Shown here piece by piece: positions 1-13,042 of a stretch of DNA of 64,000 nt. Source of the DNA: Hofstenia miamia (Eukaryota > Xenacoelomorpha > Acoela > Hofsteniidae); NCBI GenBank assembly GCA_900660155.1, contig CABFPE010001106.1, forward strand, positions 54,731 to 118,730, read 5' to 3'. The first letter of the stretch is position 1; each line of letters opens with the position of its first letter. A program made the translations under genes and the position numbers. The notes below the pieces were generated by a model, which saw nothing but the letters and a program-made list of their open reading frames with translations, was not told the DNA's origin and made no database searches.

Positions 1-1723
1 TGCACGTGAATTAAGGACCAGTGGGTGTCATGCTCCGAGTTGTACCAAGGGACTGTTTAAGCTAATTAGACGACAATGGTGTACCGGCTCTTTAAAGGCC
101 TGATTTCGATTTAAGGCTTTTATAATGATTGGTTAATTAATCAGGAATGGTAGAAGTTGTGAGGGAATTCAGCTACACAAAGCAAGAAGACACCTGGAAA
201 GTCGTTAAATAACGGGAAAATAGGTGGGAATCGGACGTAGACAAGATATATAATTACAACTTACTAACCGGTAATTCCAACCAAATTATGCAAAACGGGG
301 TGGTTTAATTAATTAACATTTACGGGTGGCTAAATTAACTGTGAATCTGTTCCGTTGAGTAGCATGAAAAAATTAAAACAAAAATCATTCTTACATGTCA
401 TTAGATGACGAGAGACACGCCTTTCTTAATTATTAACTTATAGAAAATAAACATATTCAAAATGTTATATCGATACTGGAATTATTAACTGAAATCTAGA
501 GATTTTTTGTTTATTGATAAAACTGTTTTTTGCCATTGACATTTAAGTCAAAAGTGTGTTGGTGGAGCTTTGACATTTTTTTCTATATTCGCCCATGCTA
601 ATACTTTTTTTAATTATATTCTATTTCTAAAGAACTTCAAAACTACTTAAAGGTTTAATTCCCAAACAGGAAACGCTTTAGGCAAAAAAGATGTTTTTCA
701 GCCTCAGTTTTTAAGCAAATTTAAAATATTAGCTTGATTGTAGAATTGAAGTCAATTTTTAAGTATTCTCTCAAGATGGGAACCGATTGCACAAAAACTT
801 GAAAAAATAAAAATACTAAAACAGTCTTTTACACGGCGTAGAAATTTTTGCATTCAACACCACGTAAGTAACTCAGAAATGTGGATAGACTGCATCACGT
901 TTATCGGATATGCCATAATTAAGTACATCATAAATGCCATTATTGTGTGTAAACTAATAAAGAAAGTTAGTATGTTTTAAAACATTGTTTTAAGCGTTTC
1001 AAACGTGATTTGTAAAAAAAATTTTTGCCAACAATGTAAGAAGGAAAATTGGTGATTTTATGTTGCCTAAATGATTATAAATTTCTAAACAATTTCGTCA
1101 TAAAATGCACTTTAGTTTTTAATTTATTGGGCGGATAATAATGAAGTGTAAAGAATAGTTTTGGATAAGCGATAGTAAACTACTCCAATGGGTATTGTAA
1201 TTATAAAATAGGTATGTGTGATTATATGCATACGCTCGGGTGGCTCAGGTGCGAGGGCCTGAGATGAAGATTAATTAATACTGACGGTTGAGACAGCACG
1301 CGAGCGGTTGCCTCAATTTCTAATTCCACTAACTTTGGCGGAAAAAATAAAATTACTGATTCGTAAAAAATTCCCGCCATCCACAACTCGTTTATACTGT
1401 CAGCCGAATTAGCTACCTCATCCTCTGATAGCATTAAAAAATAATTCTCAATATTTATTTAGCAATAAAAGACGCAAATGAGATTATTCCTAAATATTTT
1501 AATAGACAATTAAAAAATGCACAACGGGAAAGCCGCTGGTTAAATCAACTTAAAAATTCTTTCCGATTTCATCACATACCTCCAGCCAACCGTTAAATAA
1601 AAACAGACTCAAATGTAAATCCCAAATAGATAAATAGGAAGCTTGAATTAAAAAAAAATTATGACTCCCACCAAGTAAAACCCTAATATAAATTAAATAA
1701 GAAAATCGAAAATTGTGTATATT

Positions 1724-1972
1724 CAGTGGCGCGTTTAGAGGGGGCGACTGCCCCCTCCCTTTTGGGGCCAACTGCGAACACTTAAGAAAAATATTCTATT
1801 TTCCTCAAAATAGTTCACGTTAATTCAAGATGCTATCAATCGATTTGCTGCTAAAAACAGACGATTGCATTTTGTGTACGGTTATTTTTGTTCAAAAAAC
1901 TATTTTTTGTAATTTTTTTCTGTAAAAATGGGTGTCAGCCCCCCCGTTTTAAAAATCCTAAACGTGCCACTG
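1724..1972. mobile_element. hAT-type MITE, left-arm copy
   Basis: A 249-bp element begins CAGTGGCGCGTTTAG and ends CTAAACGTGCCACTG, so its terminal inverted repeats match apart from one base over about 15 bp. It is flanked by the 8-bp near-duplication tgtatatt / cgtatatt. An 8-bp target site with CAGTGGCG-like ends is the usual signature of hAT elements. No transposase is encoded, so it is non-autonomous. The interior has a G/C-rich palindromic stretch (gagggggcgactgccccc). Confidence 0.75.
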
Positions 1973-4062
1973 CGTATATTTACAAATAAATTCACAAATA
2001 AACATTCACACATACTATCTGTCGAAAAACATATAAAAGTAGTTATATTTTCTTCTTAACTGGACGATACTTTTAACAAAATAAACTACCTGGTAAAAAT
2101 TAGACGAGTAAAAATATGAAATCAAAATTTAGTTAGAAAACTATAGGTTATTCATATTAAAAGATTAAAAAATTAAAATCACTTAGTAATGGAATTCTGG
2201 TGTCCGCCGATCTTTAATATGTACAATGCAAGTCACTATAAAAATTATGATGCACTCTAATAATTAAAATTTATCTATAGCCCTTTCAGTTTTATAGCAA
2301 TGCTGATTAGTTATTTAATACATTTTAATATAAATATATCCAAGATATGTAGATTCAATCTTTAAAAAAATTGTCGGAACTTGAAATTATGGACAATATT
2401 TGGTTTCAGGTTAACATTTAAGAATCCGTAAAAATATATATAACAAATAAAAAATATTTAATGATGTTTAAAAAACGCGTAATTTTTTTCGCAAATTCAT
2501 GCACCATTAAATTTTTGTCATTCATAAATTGAGAACGGCTGAATAGCAGTCGCCCAACCCCAGTTAGAGAGCAGTGAGGCATGGCCTGGGAAAGAGAACA
2601 ATTTAGACTTTGTGAAGGCAAGTACAAAGGTGTAAGTATAATTTGATGGAATCCTTCTCTACAGGTACACAAGTTGGTATAAATGAAGGAGATTTGGTTG
2701 AATAACAACTAATGAAATAGTTTCACAGTTGAGAAAAACGTAAAGAAGTCATCACCACACGCTCATTGGGCTAAGAAAAGCGGTGGATTATTTGAGAGAA
2801 GTATGCGCGCACCTGAACCCACCGATTTTAAGAGTACGACTCAATAAACTAATAAAAAATGAAGCAGATTTTATAACACTCACGATTCTCTCATTAACGG
2901 CGAATGTATGGCGCGTAGATGGGAGCGCGAGGCAATATGGCCAGCTAATTTACTGAAAAGACATGCATTTATATCCTTAAATTTATAGCATCATCCGTTG
3001 TTGTCAAAGGTTCAACTTCACGGAAAGCTACAAATCCAAGACTTAAAAAAAGCCATACATTCTAATAACCACATTTTGCCTCTGGGACTATTTCTTATAA
3101 TCACAAATAATAGAGGCATTGTAGGTTTAATAGAATTTTCAACCGAATACCTGTTCACTGATTTTTTCGACAATCTGTTTAAAAGACTGATCTCTGATAA
3201 ATTAACAGATTTCAATCAAAAGTCATACTCTGAAATCGTAAAAGAAAATATCACATTTTAAACATCAGTACGAGGGGGGGGGGCATAACAAAACATACGT
3301 TGCAGGGTAAAAAAATCAATTAAAAAAAACCTGAAGTAGGCCATATTGATTTACTGAGCCCTATGATTTTTTGAAAAAATCACTTCACATTTGCAGCAGT
3401 GGTGGACATGGACTGAATATGTAGGAAAATTTTTCGACACATCAAATTTGTTGATTAATTTCAATTTATTCATTTTATTGAAGTTTCATTAGCCTTTTTT
3501 AGCACAATCTAACCAAAATAGAAAAATACAAAATCAAATTTTAATAGTTTTGTTTGTTCTGATAAATTTTCGTCAACCGTAATTTACTGAATTCAGGGCT
3601 AGCCGTGTTCATCACCGATTAACAACGCCTGTTTTCTCATTATTGGCGCATATAGCACCACTTTAGTGATCAAAATTTAGTCGAGGCTTGCTTAAACAAA
3701 TCTGTCAAATAAACGTTAATACTAAAAAGCCTTCGGCCTACACCATATTCGTATAATCACATTATTATAAAGCGCAAGCTAAATACATTTTGCGTTTAAT
3801 CAACCGGCCATCTTTTAAGTTATTACTTTATTAATTTGAAGGGTTCGCAGTTTCACTGGTGATATTCGATAAATGAAATTCAATTGCAGAGCTATCATAA
3901 GATTATCTCCTCGCAGTAATTGCTTTCAAACTGGGATGAGAGATTAAATTAATTGAATAAGANGTTATTTTGTACTGACGATGAGTGGAGACACTCGAAA
4001 CATCTATACATAAAATATTTCTTGTTTTCTACAATGAATAGTTGAAGCACACTTTGTATACA

Positions 4063-4066
<4 letters not shown>

Positions 4067-4100
<34 letters not shown>
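4067..4100. repeat. (TA)n microsatellite, left arm
   Basis: A 34-bp TA run. The mirror tract at 5173-5206 has exactly the same length. Confidence 0.95.
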
Positions 4101-4102
<2 letters not shown>

Positions 4103-4607
4103 TGCTGTGCAAAAGTTCTCGGACATTTGAAAAAAATTTTTACAGTGATGAACACTATAGCTTTGATTTTTTGCAATTGGGTAAATTTTAGCATTGTGAA
4201 TTCAAATTTCTCCTCAATTTTTATATAGGCAATTTAATTTTCATCCTATGACCCTATAAAGGGGCCCTCTAAAACTATGCATGGTATGTAAAATATCACA
4301 CAAAAATCGTATTAAGCATGAAACACTTAGTATATTCACAATTTTTTGTAAGAATTTATTCAGAAATTTCTGAAATATTGGTCAACAAATATTGTACAAA
4401 TTTTTGACATTGTACGGTTACGAACACTACAATCTCGTTTTTTGAACCTAAGCTAGCGTTCTATTTATAACCCTATTGCTAAGAAAATTACACGCTATTT
4501 CATTGGCAAACAAACTTTTAAGTTCCACCAATAACACAAACGTAATCAAAGCATATGTTTGCAGATATTAGTGACTTATTTGAACTAATACAAATGGGGA
4601 TATACAT

Positions 4608-4614
<7 letters not shown>

Positions 4615-4657
<43 letters not shown>
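4615..4657. repeat. (TA)n microsatellite at the palindrome centre
   Basis: A TA run of about 43 bp, flanked on both sides by CA/TG dinucleotides, forms the exact symmetry centre. The flanking 'ATGGGGATATACATAC' is mirrored on the other side. There is no unique spacer between the arms. Confidence 0.95.
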
Positions 4658-4665
<8 letters not shown>

Positions 4666-5170
4666 ATGTATATCCCCATTTGTATTAGTTCAAATAAGTC
4701 ACTAATATCTGCAAACATATGCTTTGATTACGTTTGTGTTATTGGTGGAACTTAAAAGTTTGTTTGCCAATGAAATAGCGTGTAATTTTCTTAGCAATAG
4801 GGTTATAAATAGAACGCTAGCTTAGGTTCAAAAAACGAGATTGTAGTGTTCGTAACCGTACAATGTCAAAAATTTGTACAATATTTGTTGACCAATATTT
4901 CAGAAATTTCTGAATAAATTCTTACAAAAAATTGTGAATATACTAAGTGTTTCATGCTTAATACGATTTTTGTGTGATATTTTACATACCATGCATAGTT
5001 TTAGAGGGCCCCTTTATAGGGTCATAGGATGAAAATTAAATTGCCTATATAAAAATTGAGGAGAAATTTGAATTCACAATGCTAAAATTTACCCAATTGC
5101 AAAAAATCAAAGCTATAGTGTTCATCACTGTAAAAATTTTTTTCAAATGTCCGAGAACTTTTGCACAGCA

Positions 5171-5172
<2 letters not shown>

Positions 5173-5206
<34 letters not shown>
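5173..5206. repeat. (TA)n microsatellite, right arm
   Basis: Mirror of the tract at 4067-4100, equal in length. Confidence 0.95.
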
Positions 5207-5210
<4 letters not shown>

Positions 5211-7310
5211 TGTATACAAAGTGTGCTTCAACTATTCATTGTAGAAAACAAGAAATATTTTATGTATAGATGTTTCGAGTGTCTCCACTCATCGTCAGTA
5301 CAAAATAACNTGTTATTGGATCTTATTCAATTAATTTAATCTCTCATCCCAGTTTGAAAGCAATTACTGCGAGGAGATAATCTTATGATAGCTCTGCAAT
5401 TGAATTTCATTTATCGAATATCACCAGTGAAACTGCGAACCCTTCAAATTAATAAAGTAATAACTTAAAAGATGGCCGGTTGATTAAACGCAAAATGTAT
5501 TTAGCTTGCGCTTTATAATAATGTGATTATACGAATATGGTGTAGGCCGAAGGCTTTTTAGTATTAACGTTTATTTGACAGATTTGTTTAAGCAAGCCTC
5601 GACTAAATTTTGATCACTAAAGTGGTGCTATATGCGCCAATAATGAGAAAACAGGCGTTGTTAATCGGTGATGAACACGGCTAGCCCTGAATTCAGTAAA
5701 TTACGGTTGACGAAAATTTATCAGAACAAACAAAACTATTAAAATTTGATTTTGTATTTTTCTATTTTGGTTAGATTGTGCTAAAAAAGGCTAATGAAAC
5801 TTCAATAAAATGAATAAATTGAAATTAATCAACAAATTTGATGTGTCGAAAAATTTTCCTACATATTCAGTCCATGTCCACCACTGCTGCAAATGTGAAG
5901 TGATTTTTTCAAAAAATCATAGGGCTCAGTAAATCAATATGGCCTACTTCAGGTTTTTTTTAATTGATTTTTTTACCCTGCAACGTATGTTTTGTTATGC
6001 CCCCCCCCCTCGTACTGATGTTTAAAATGTGATATTTTCTTTTACGATTTCAGAGTATGACTTTTGATTGAAATCTGTTAATTTATCAGAGATCAGTCTT
6101 TTAAACAGATTGTCGAAAAAATCAGTGAACAGGTATTCGGTTGAAAATTCTATTAAACCTACAATGCCTCTATTATTTGTGATTATAAGAAATAGTCCCA
6201 GAGGCAAAATGTGGTTATTAGAATGTATGGCTTTTTTTAAGTCTTGGATTTGTAGCTTTCCGTGAAGTTGAACCTTTGACAACAACGGATGATGCTATAA
6301 ATTTAAGGATATAAATGCATGTCTTTTCAGTAAATTAGCTGGCCATATTGCCTCGCGCTCCCATCTACGCGCCATACATTCGCCGTTAATGAGAGAATCG
6401 TGAGTGTTATAAAATCTGCTTCATTTTTTATTAGTTTATTGAGTCGTACTCTTAAAATCGGTGGGTTCAGGTGCGCGCATACTTCTCTCAAATAATCCAC
6501 CGCTTTTCTTAGCCCAATGAGCGTGTGGTGATGACTTCTTTACGTTTTTCTCAACTGTGAAACTATTTCATTAGTTGTTATTCAACCAAATCTCCTTCAT
6601 TTATACCAACTTGTGTACCTGTAGAGAAGGATTCCATCAAATTATACTTACACCTTTGTACTTGCCTTCACAAAGTCTAAATTGTTCTCTTTCCCAGGCC
6701 ATGCCTCACTGCTCTCTAACTGGGGTTGGGCGACTGCTATTCAGCCGTTCTCAATTTATGAATGACAAAAATTTAATGGTGCATGAATTTGCGAAAAAAA
6801 TTACGCGTTTTTTAAACATCATTAAATATTTTTTATTTGTTATATATATTTTTACGGATTCTTAAATGTTAACCTGAAACCAAATATTGTCCATAATTTC
6901 AAGTTCCGACAATTTTTTTAAAGATTGAATCTACATATCTTGGATATATTTATATTAAAATGTATTAAATAACTAATCAGCATTGCTATAAAACTGAAAG
7001 GGCTATAGATAAATTTTAATTATTAGAGTGCATCATAATTTTTATAGTGACTTGCATTGTACATATTAAAGATCGGCGGACACCAGAATTCCATTACTAA
7101 GTGATTTTAATTTTTTAATCTTTTAATATGAATAACCTATAGTTTTCTAACTAAATTTTGATTTCATATTTTTACTCGTCTAATTTTTACCAGGTAGTTT
7201 ATTTTGTTAAAAGTATCGTCCAGTTAAGAAGAAAATATAACTACTTTTATATGTTTTTCGACAGATAGTATGTGTGAATGTTTATTTGTGAATTTATTTG
7301 TAAATATACG

Positions 7311-7559
7311 CAGTGGCACGTTTAGGATTTTTAAAACGGGGGGGCTGACACCCATTTTTACAGAAAAAAATTACAAAAAATAGTTTTTTGAACAAAAATA
7401 ACCGTACACAAAATGCAATCGTCTGTTTTTAGCAGCAAATCGATTGATAGCATCTTGAATTAACGTGAACTATTTTGAGGAAAATAGAATATTTTTCTTA
7501 AGTGTTCGCAGTTGGCCCCAAAAGGGAGGGGGCAGTCGCCCCCTCTAAACGCGCCACTG
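7311..7559. mobile_element. hAT-type MITE, right-arm mirror copy
   Basis: This is the reverse complement of the element at 1724-1972, carried along by the palindrome rather than inserted independently. The terminal repeats and 8-bp flanks are mirrored exactly. Confidence 0.75.
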
Positions 7560-9282
7560 AATATACACAATTTTCGATTTTCTTATTTAATTTATATTAG
7601 GGTTTTACTTGGTGGGAGTCATAATTTTTTTTTAATTCAAGCTTCCTATTTATCTATTTGGGATTTACATTTGAGTCTGTTTTTATTTAACGGTTGGCTG
7701 GAGGTATGTGATGAAATCGGAAAGAATTTTTAAGTTGATTTAACCAGCGGCTTTCCCGTTGTGCATTTTTTAATTGTCTATTAAAATATTTAGGAATAAT
7801 CTCATTTGCGTCTTTTATTGCTAAATAAATATTGAGAATTATTTTTTAATGCTATCAGAGGATGAGGTAGCTAATTCGGCTGACAGTATAAACGAGTTGT
7901 GGATGGCGGGAATTTTTTACGAATCAGTAATTTTATTTTTTCCGCCAAAGTTAGTGGAATTAGAAATTGAGGCAACCGCTCGCGTGCTGTCTCAACCGTC
8001 AGTATTAATTAATCTTCATCTCAGGCCCTCGCACCTGAGCCACCCGAGCGTATGCATATAATCACACATACCTATTTTATAATTACAATACCCATTGGAG
8101 TAGTTTACTATCGCTTATCCAAAACTATTCTTTACACTTCATTATTATCCGCCCAATAAATTAAAAACTAAAGTGCATTTTATGACGAAATTGTTTAGAA
8201 ATTTATAATCATTTAGGCAACATAAAATCACCAATTTTCCTTCTTACATTGTTGGCAAAAATTTTTTTTACAAATCACGTTTGAAACGCTTAAAACAATG
8301 TTTTAAAACATACTAACTTTCTTTATTAGTTTACACACAATAATGGCATTTATGATGTACTTAATTATGGCATATCCGATAAACGTGATGCAGTCTATCC
8401 ACATTTCTGAGTTACTTACGTGGTGTTGAATGCAAAAATTTCTACGCCGTGTAAAAGACTGTTTTAGTATTTTTATTTTTTCAAGTTTTTGTGCAATCGG
8501 TTCCCATCTTGAGAGAATACTTAAAAATTGACTTCAATTCTACAATCAAGCTAATATTTTAAATTTGCTTAAAAACTGAGGCTGAAAAACATCTTTTTTG
8601 CCTAAAGCGTTTCCTGTTTGGGAATTAAACCTTTAAGTAGTTTTGAAGTTCTTTAGAAATAGAATATAATTAAAAAAAGTATTAGCATGGGCGAATATAG
8701 AAAAAAATGTCAAAGCTCCACCAACACACTTTTGACTTAAATGTCAATGGCAAAAAACAGTTTTATCAATAAACAAAAAATCTCTAGATTTCAGTTAATA
8801 ATTCCAGTATCGATATAACATTTTGAATATGTTTATTTTCTATAAGTTAATAATTAAGAAAGGCGTGTCTCTCGTCATCTAATGACATGTAAGAATGATT
8901 TTTGTTTTAATTTTTTCATGCTACTCAACGGAACAGATTCACAGTTAATTTAGCCACCCGTAAATGTTAATTAATTAAACCACCCCGTTTTGCATAATTT
9001 GGTTGGAATTACCGGTTAGTAAGTTGTAATTATATATCTTGTCTACGTCCGATTCCCACCTATTTTCCCGTTATTTAACGACTTTCCAGGTGTCTTCTTG
9101 CTTTGTGTAGCTGAATTCCCTCACAACTTCTACCATTCCTGATTAATTAACCAATCATTATAAAAGCCTTAAATCGAAATCAGGCCTTTAAAGAGCCGGT
9201 ACACCATTGTCGTCTAATTAGCTTAAACAGTCCCTTGGTACAACTCGGAGCATGACACCCACTGGTCCTTAATTCACGTGCA

Positions 9283-10455
9283 TTTGCGATGTTTGCATCA
9301 CAGTTTGTCTTAAATTAGCCTCAATTCTATTACCACGCGCTTAATTAGAATGGACAGCGGATTTGGAGAAATGTCTTTGCTCTGAACGCTAAATTCAATT
9401 ATATAACTAACACATAAACCGCTGGCGACTCTTGTCAAACTCTTTACTGTCTGCTTTATTACTCTCCTGCTTCGTCCTAATTGAGGCTGAATTTACAACC
9501 GTCATTTACCTTCACTCATCAACAATTTCATAATTCTGCCTATTCAACCCCCTCATCCTCTTTTAGCATAAGTGTCATTTTCAATTTTTTTCTTGTAATT
9601 TTTACCTGAATTTACGATAAAGTAGTTCATTATAGTTATTTATCGATTTAAAAATTTTCCGAAATTGTGAAGGGCAGCAAAATATAAAAACCTTTCTTCA
9701 AAATATGTAAGCCAAAACCGGACTTTTTGCGCTGCGCAATATCGCAATTTTTGCCGCACATTTCAATAGTTTTTAGCTATGACGCATGTTGTATGGATGT
9801 CAACACAAATTGAATGGTTTTTTTAGAGAATGTTGGTATATACTTCTTAAAACTCTGCCGTATTTGATATAGTTCTCCAATTTCATTGCACATCCATTTT
9901 TTATTGAAATGATATATATACATATATATTAAAATTGGTATTAGACAGAAATATAGAATGCTTAGCAGAAAATAATTTGATGGTAATCATGGGTGGAAGG
10001 TGTTATCAAATATTTATTGAACCTTAATTGTCTGCGTTAATTGACGATCTTAGTTTGAAAGTTGTGTTTACATGGCAGATATTATGCCGCTACTGTTCCG
10101 AAATCCATATCGAAATCAATTTCGCGAGATGCTTATAGTTTTTATTTTCCAATAAATCACTGACTTATTCTGAAGTGAGATTATAAACTGTATATCACAG
10201 TTTTAACTGTGGCTGTTTAATTGCGGAGAATAACAGCGCCATAAATGCTGTGCTGATTTATGGCCCCTAGTTTATTTCGCTCTTTCTGACCTATAACTGT
10301 CTTCTGCGAGCCTCATTTAAAAAATCACACTTATTTAACTTATTGAGTACAGGCTTGGCTTGTATCCGCCTAATTAAGAAACTTTCATGACTTTTATGTC
10401 TTGTAGACAATCGCACAAAGACCCAATTCTGGTATAGAATATAGTAGATACATAC
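9283..10455 (-). other. COE/EBF intron following exon 5 (partial)
   Basis: This is non-palindromic sequence between the right edge of the palindrome and the last visible COE/EBF exon. The next expected exon (FFLKFFLKC region of the family) was looked for here and in the palindrome arms and not found, so the intron should run through the palindrome and out of the window. A short degenerate TA tract lies near 9909-9930. Nothing else is recognised. Confidence 0.7.
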
Positions 10456-10524
10456 CTGTCGATTATCACCGGATCGCTGGGTGTTTCATTACGATTTCCA
10501 CAACTTTTCTTATCGCAGCATCGA
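10456..10524 (-). CDS. COE/EBF transcription factor, exon with zinc-knuckle cysteines
   Basis: On the minus strand an acceptor (ttttag) opens a 69-nt exon reading [18 protein letters not shown] then IID, closed by a GTATGT donor. This is almost identical to the COE/EBF/Collier DNA-binding domain. Together with H-E-V-M-C-S-R from the preceding exon it completes the atypical zinc knuckle H-x3-C-x2-C-x5-C that is diagnostic of the family. The exon enters and leaves in phase 2, matching the AG end of its upstream neighbour. COE proteins bind DNA as dimers and control neural and mesodermal differentiation. All zinc ligands are present. Confidence 0.96.
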
Positions 10525-12912
10525 CTAAAATGAACAGGTTTAGAATGTTTGCAAAAGTTAGGATTGCATTAATACACAATGGCATAATAATTTTTTATAC
10601 ATAGTTTACTATTTCATAAATGTGAATTGCTTTCTAGATATATTTTATAGTTAATATGAATTGTACTTTTGGGAATTGTAAATCGCTTCCGTTTCAGCGA
10701 TTTCGCTCTATAAATACTAAAATTGTTGTACCTTTTTAATTTATTAGTGTCGAGTACAAGAATTAATGTGTTGCTAGAGCCTACATGTAATTGTAATGCC
10801 GAAAAAGCACTTGTTTTGCAACCTGATTTTCAAAATGCGTTATAATAAATACCACACTTAATCGGTCTAAACAATGTCTAGCGGAATATTCTTTTTTCAT
10901 CAAATTTCTTAAAATGAGTTTTAATGTAGTAACACTTGTAGTTTTTGTATTAAGTATATCCATAAACACAAATTTCTATTTGCAACCGTGTTAGTTTTTT
11001 AGTAATTTTATGCGCCCAGTATTTTAATTTCCGTTGAGATTTTATACACTATATTGGTATTAAAAACGTTTTTTGTGAAGAAAGTATTGAGTTTTTTATT
11101 AGAGTAATCGAAATTGCCATTAACGTAGTTTCAAAAAATTTCACTCAAAATTTTGAAATTATTAGTTAACCTTCTGATGACAATTGGGGTCTATTGGACC
11201 TCACAGTAAATTCCGAAACTTCTTGCCAATTAATTAAAATTTAATGTATAGTTTTAAGAAATGTACCAACAATTTGAAAATCGACTTTTGTTAGTTGTCA
11301 TTTTAAGGTTAAGTACTGAATGGTTTGGACTGTTACTCATATTTTCACTAGTCCAGTATAAAAATGTCATTTATGATTAAAATCCTAAATTATCATATTT
11401 AATGACATTAAAAAATTGTGTAAAAAATTTGTATTGCTAATCGTACGTGTACATGGCAGTTGACTTTCTGAAATTTAAGTGCAATTTATTTCAAGTTAAA
11501 ACGCTGGCATTATTATGTAAGCATTTTAATTTAGTTTATTGTACAATTTTCCTATTTGTTTTGTTCTTATTTGGCTTAGTTAATTATTTTCCCTACTTTG
11601 CTAATAAATTTGTGACAAAAAATTTAATCATTTGTTGCGATGAATCGATCATAATGCTCTTTTATTGATTAAAAATATTAATTGATCAATTATTAATAAT
11701 ACAATTTCTGCCATATTCATTACTGTATAATTGCTTGTATTTTCCCTCCATTAGAAAAGCATTCATATAATTGGTTATCCATAATTTACCAATTTAATCA
11801 TTAATTCAACGCATGCCATACTCCCGCGGACTAAACTTTTTATTTCAAATGCTATAAAATCGATATATTAATTTCCTGAGTTTTCATTAGGTTATTTGTT
11901 TTTGATTGAGCGATCTTTAAGTAGTTACACGCCGAAATGCATTTTATTCCATTACGCAGCTTTTCAATTATTAATTTTTTTACCTTCAAATGTTAGACCT
12001 CCCACTTTGTGGAAAATGAATTTATCCCTTAATGAACATGACGCAATTGAAAAGTGTGACAATGTTGTTTTTGGTAGCGACGCGGGTTTCTTTCTCTACT
12101 TTTCCAAATCGTAAAAATATTTACTTTCTCTTTCAAATGCTAGTCTTGGTGACGCCATTTTTTGATTTAATTTTTTTCGGGATTCTCAACATTTTTGTCA
12201 AAGACTCCATATACGCAATATAGACTTTATTTACCAGAAAAAAATTATTCAATGCATTTCAAGTATGTGCTTATTTATAAATTGTATTAATTAACAACTA
12301 TAACAATCATCTTTTCCAAAATCGCGAAATGCCACAGATTTTTTATGATTTTAAAACGTGTTCATCACTTGGTTAACGCTCAAATTCAAAAAATTAAATA
12401 TATATTACTATTAAGGAGTCTTATGATGAATTCCAATGTTCTCACGGCTGTCTGGATTTAGTCATGTATGAAAGCGAATGTACCAAATTTATTTTTGCAT
12501 TTATTTTTTCAATATTTAATTAATTATGGGTTACGCTGTGCAAACGCTGCGTTTGATGCAATAAAATTGGTGTATATTTTGGTTTTCAGTTATATGAATT
12601 CTATTTCTGGTTATTTGCTTTGCGAAGTCCCTTTGGGGTTACGCGTCGCTGTTAACTCGTGGCTCGTAAAGAAATATCGATTTTGAATTTCTAAATCGCT
12701 ATCAAACCATCCGTGTTATTACTAAGCTTTTATAAGTGGCCATCAGTGATTGACAGCGCACCATCGCCATTGAGCAAAGATTTCGTTTTTGCCGATATGT
12801 TGCCGACTTCATTGGTTTAAAAACTTTCTAAATCAAGTACACCGCTCACCATGTGCACCAATATAAATTTATAATGTTATTTTATGATTTTATATTTAAG
12901 TTGTATACGTAC
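10525..12912 (-). other. COE/EBF intron
   Basis: AT-rich intron of about 2.4 kb. Open frames at 11447-11668, 11896-12223 and 12468-12686 are AT-biased, show no homology and are not supported as exons. Nothing else is recognised. Confidence 0.8.
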
Positions 12913-13042
12913 CTACACATAACTTCATGTGTGAGGAGAACTCTGCACATCTCTGGATTCTTATCCTGACCTTCGTATTTGATGGGTGCTTTCGAGACAG
13001 AGTCGATAAGTCGCACATATATGTCTTGTTCCTGTCTGATTC
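12913..13042 (-). CDS. COE/EBF transcription factor, exon encoding [11 protein letters not shown]...THEVMCS
   Basis: A 130-nt minus-strand exon with acceptor cattttag and donor GTACGT. The translation starts [15 protein letters not shown], continues [20 protein letters not shown] and ends C-S. It aligns without gaps to the COE DNA-binding domain. It carries the zinc-ligand histidine and first cysteine (H-E-V-M-C). The exon enters in phase 1 and exits in phase 2, fitting both neighbours. The 'THEVM' form (valine) occurs in invertebrate COE proteins, where vertebrate EBF1 has 'THEIM'. Confidence 0.97.

Larger units (their letters stand above)
1..9282. repeat. Giant near-perfect palindrome (inverted repeat, two arms of about 4.63 kb)
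   Basis: The first 4.63 kb returns as its reverse complement: base 1 pairs with 9282, and at every line compared in the outer arms (1-3962 and 5311-9282) paired coordinates sum to 9283. In the inner part they sum to 9273. The change comes from one 10-bp insertion in the right arm directly beside an N (N at 3963 left, 5310 right). I found no other difference; even a G10 homopolymer (3274-3283) and a 34-bp TA tract (4067-4100 against 5173-5206) have equal length in both arms. The arms hold no convincing gene: their open frames appear in pairs, lack homology and several run through TA repeats. The left edge coincides with the window start, so the palindrome may extend further left. Confidence 0.97.

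Noticed and set aside
3949-5339. Frames encoding repeating Ile-Tyr across TA tracts
   Set aside because: These are translations of TA microsatellites and not genes; other TA tracts in the window give the same.
1222-8061. Paired open frames in the palindrome arms (e.g. 1222-1434/7849-8061, 2418-2708/6575-6865, 2998-3261/6022-6285)
   Set aside because: They occur twice only because of the inverted repeat, show no family features, and some run through G-runs or MITE sequence.
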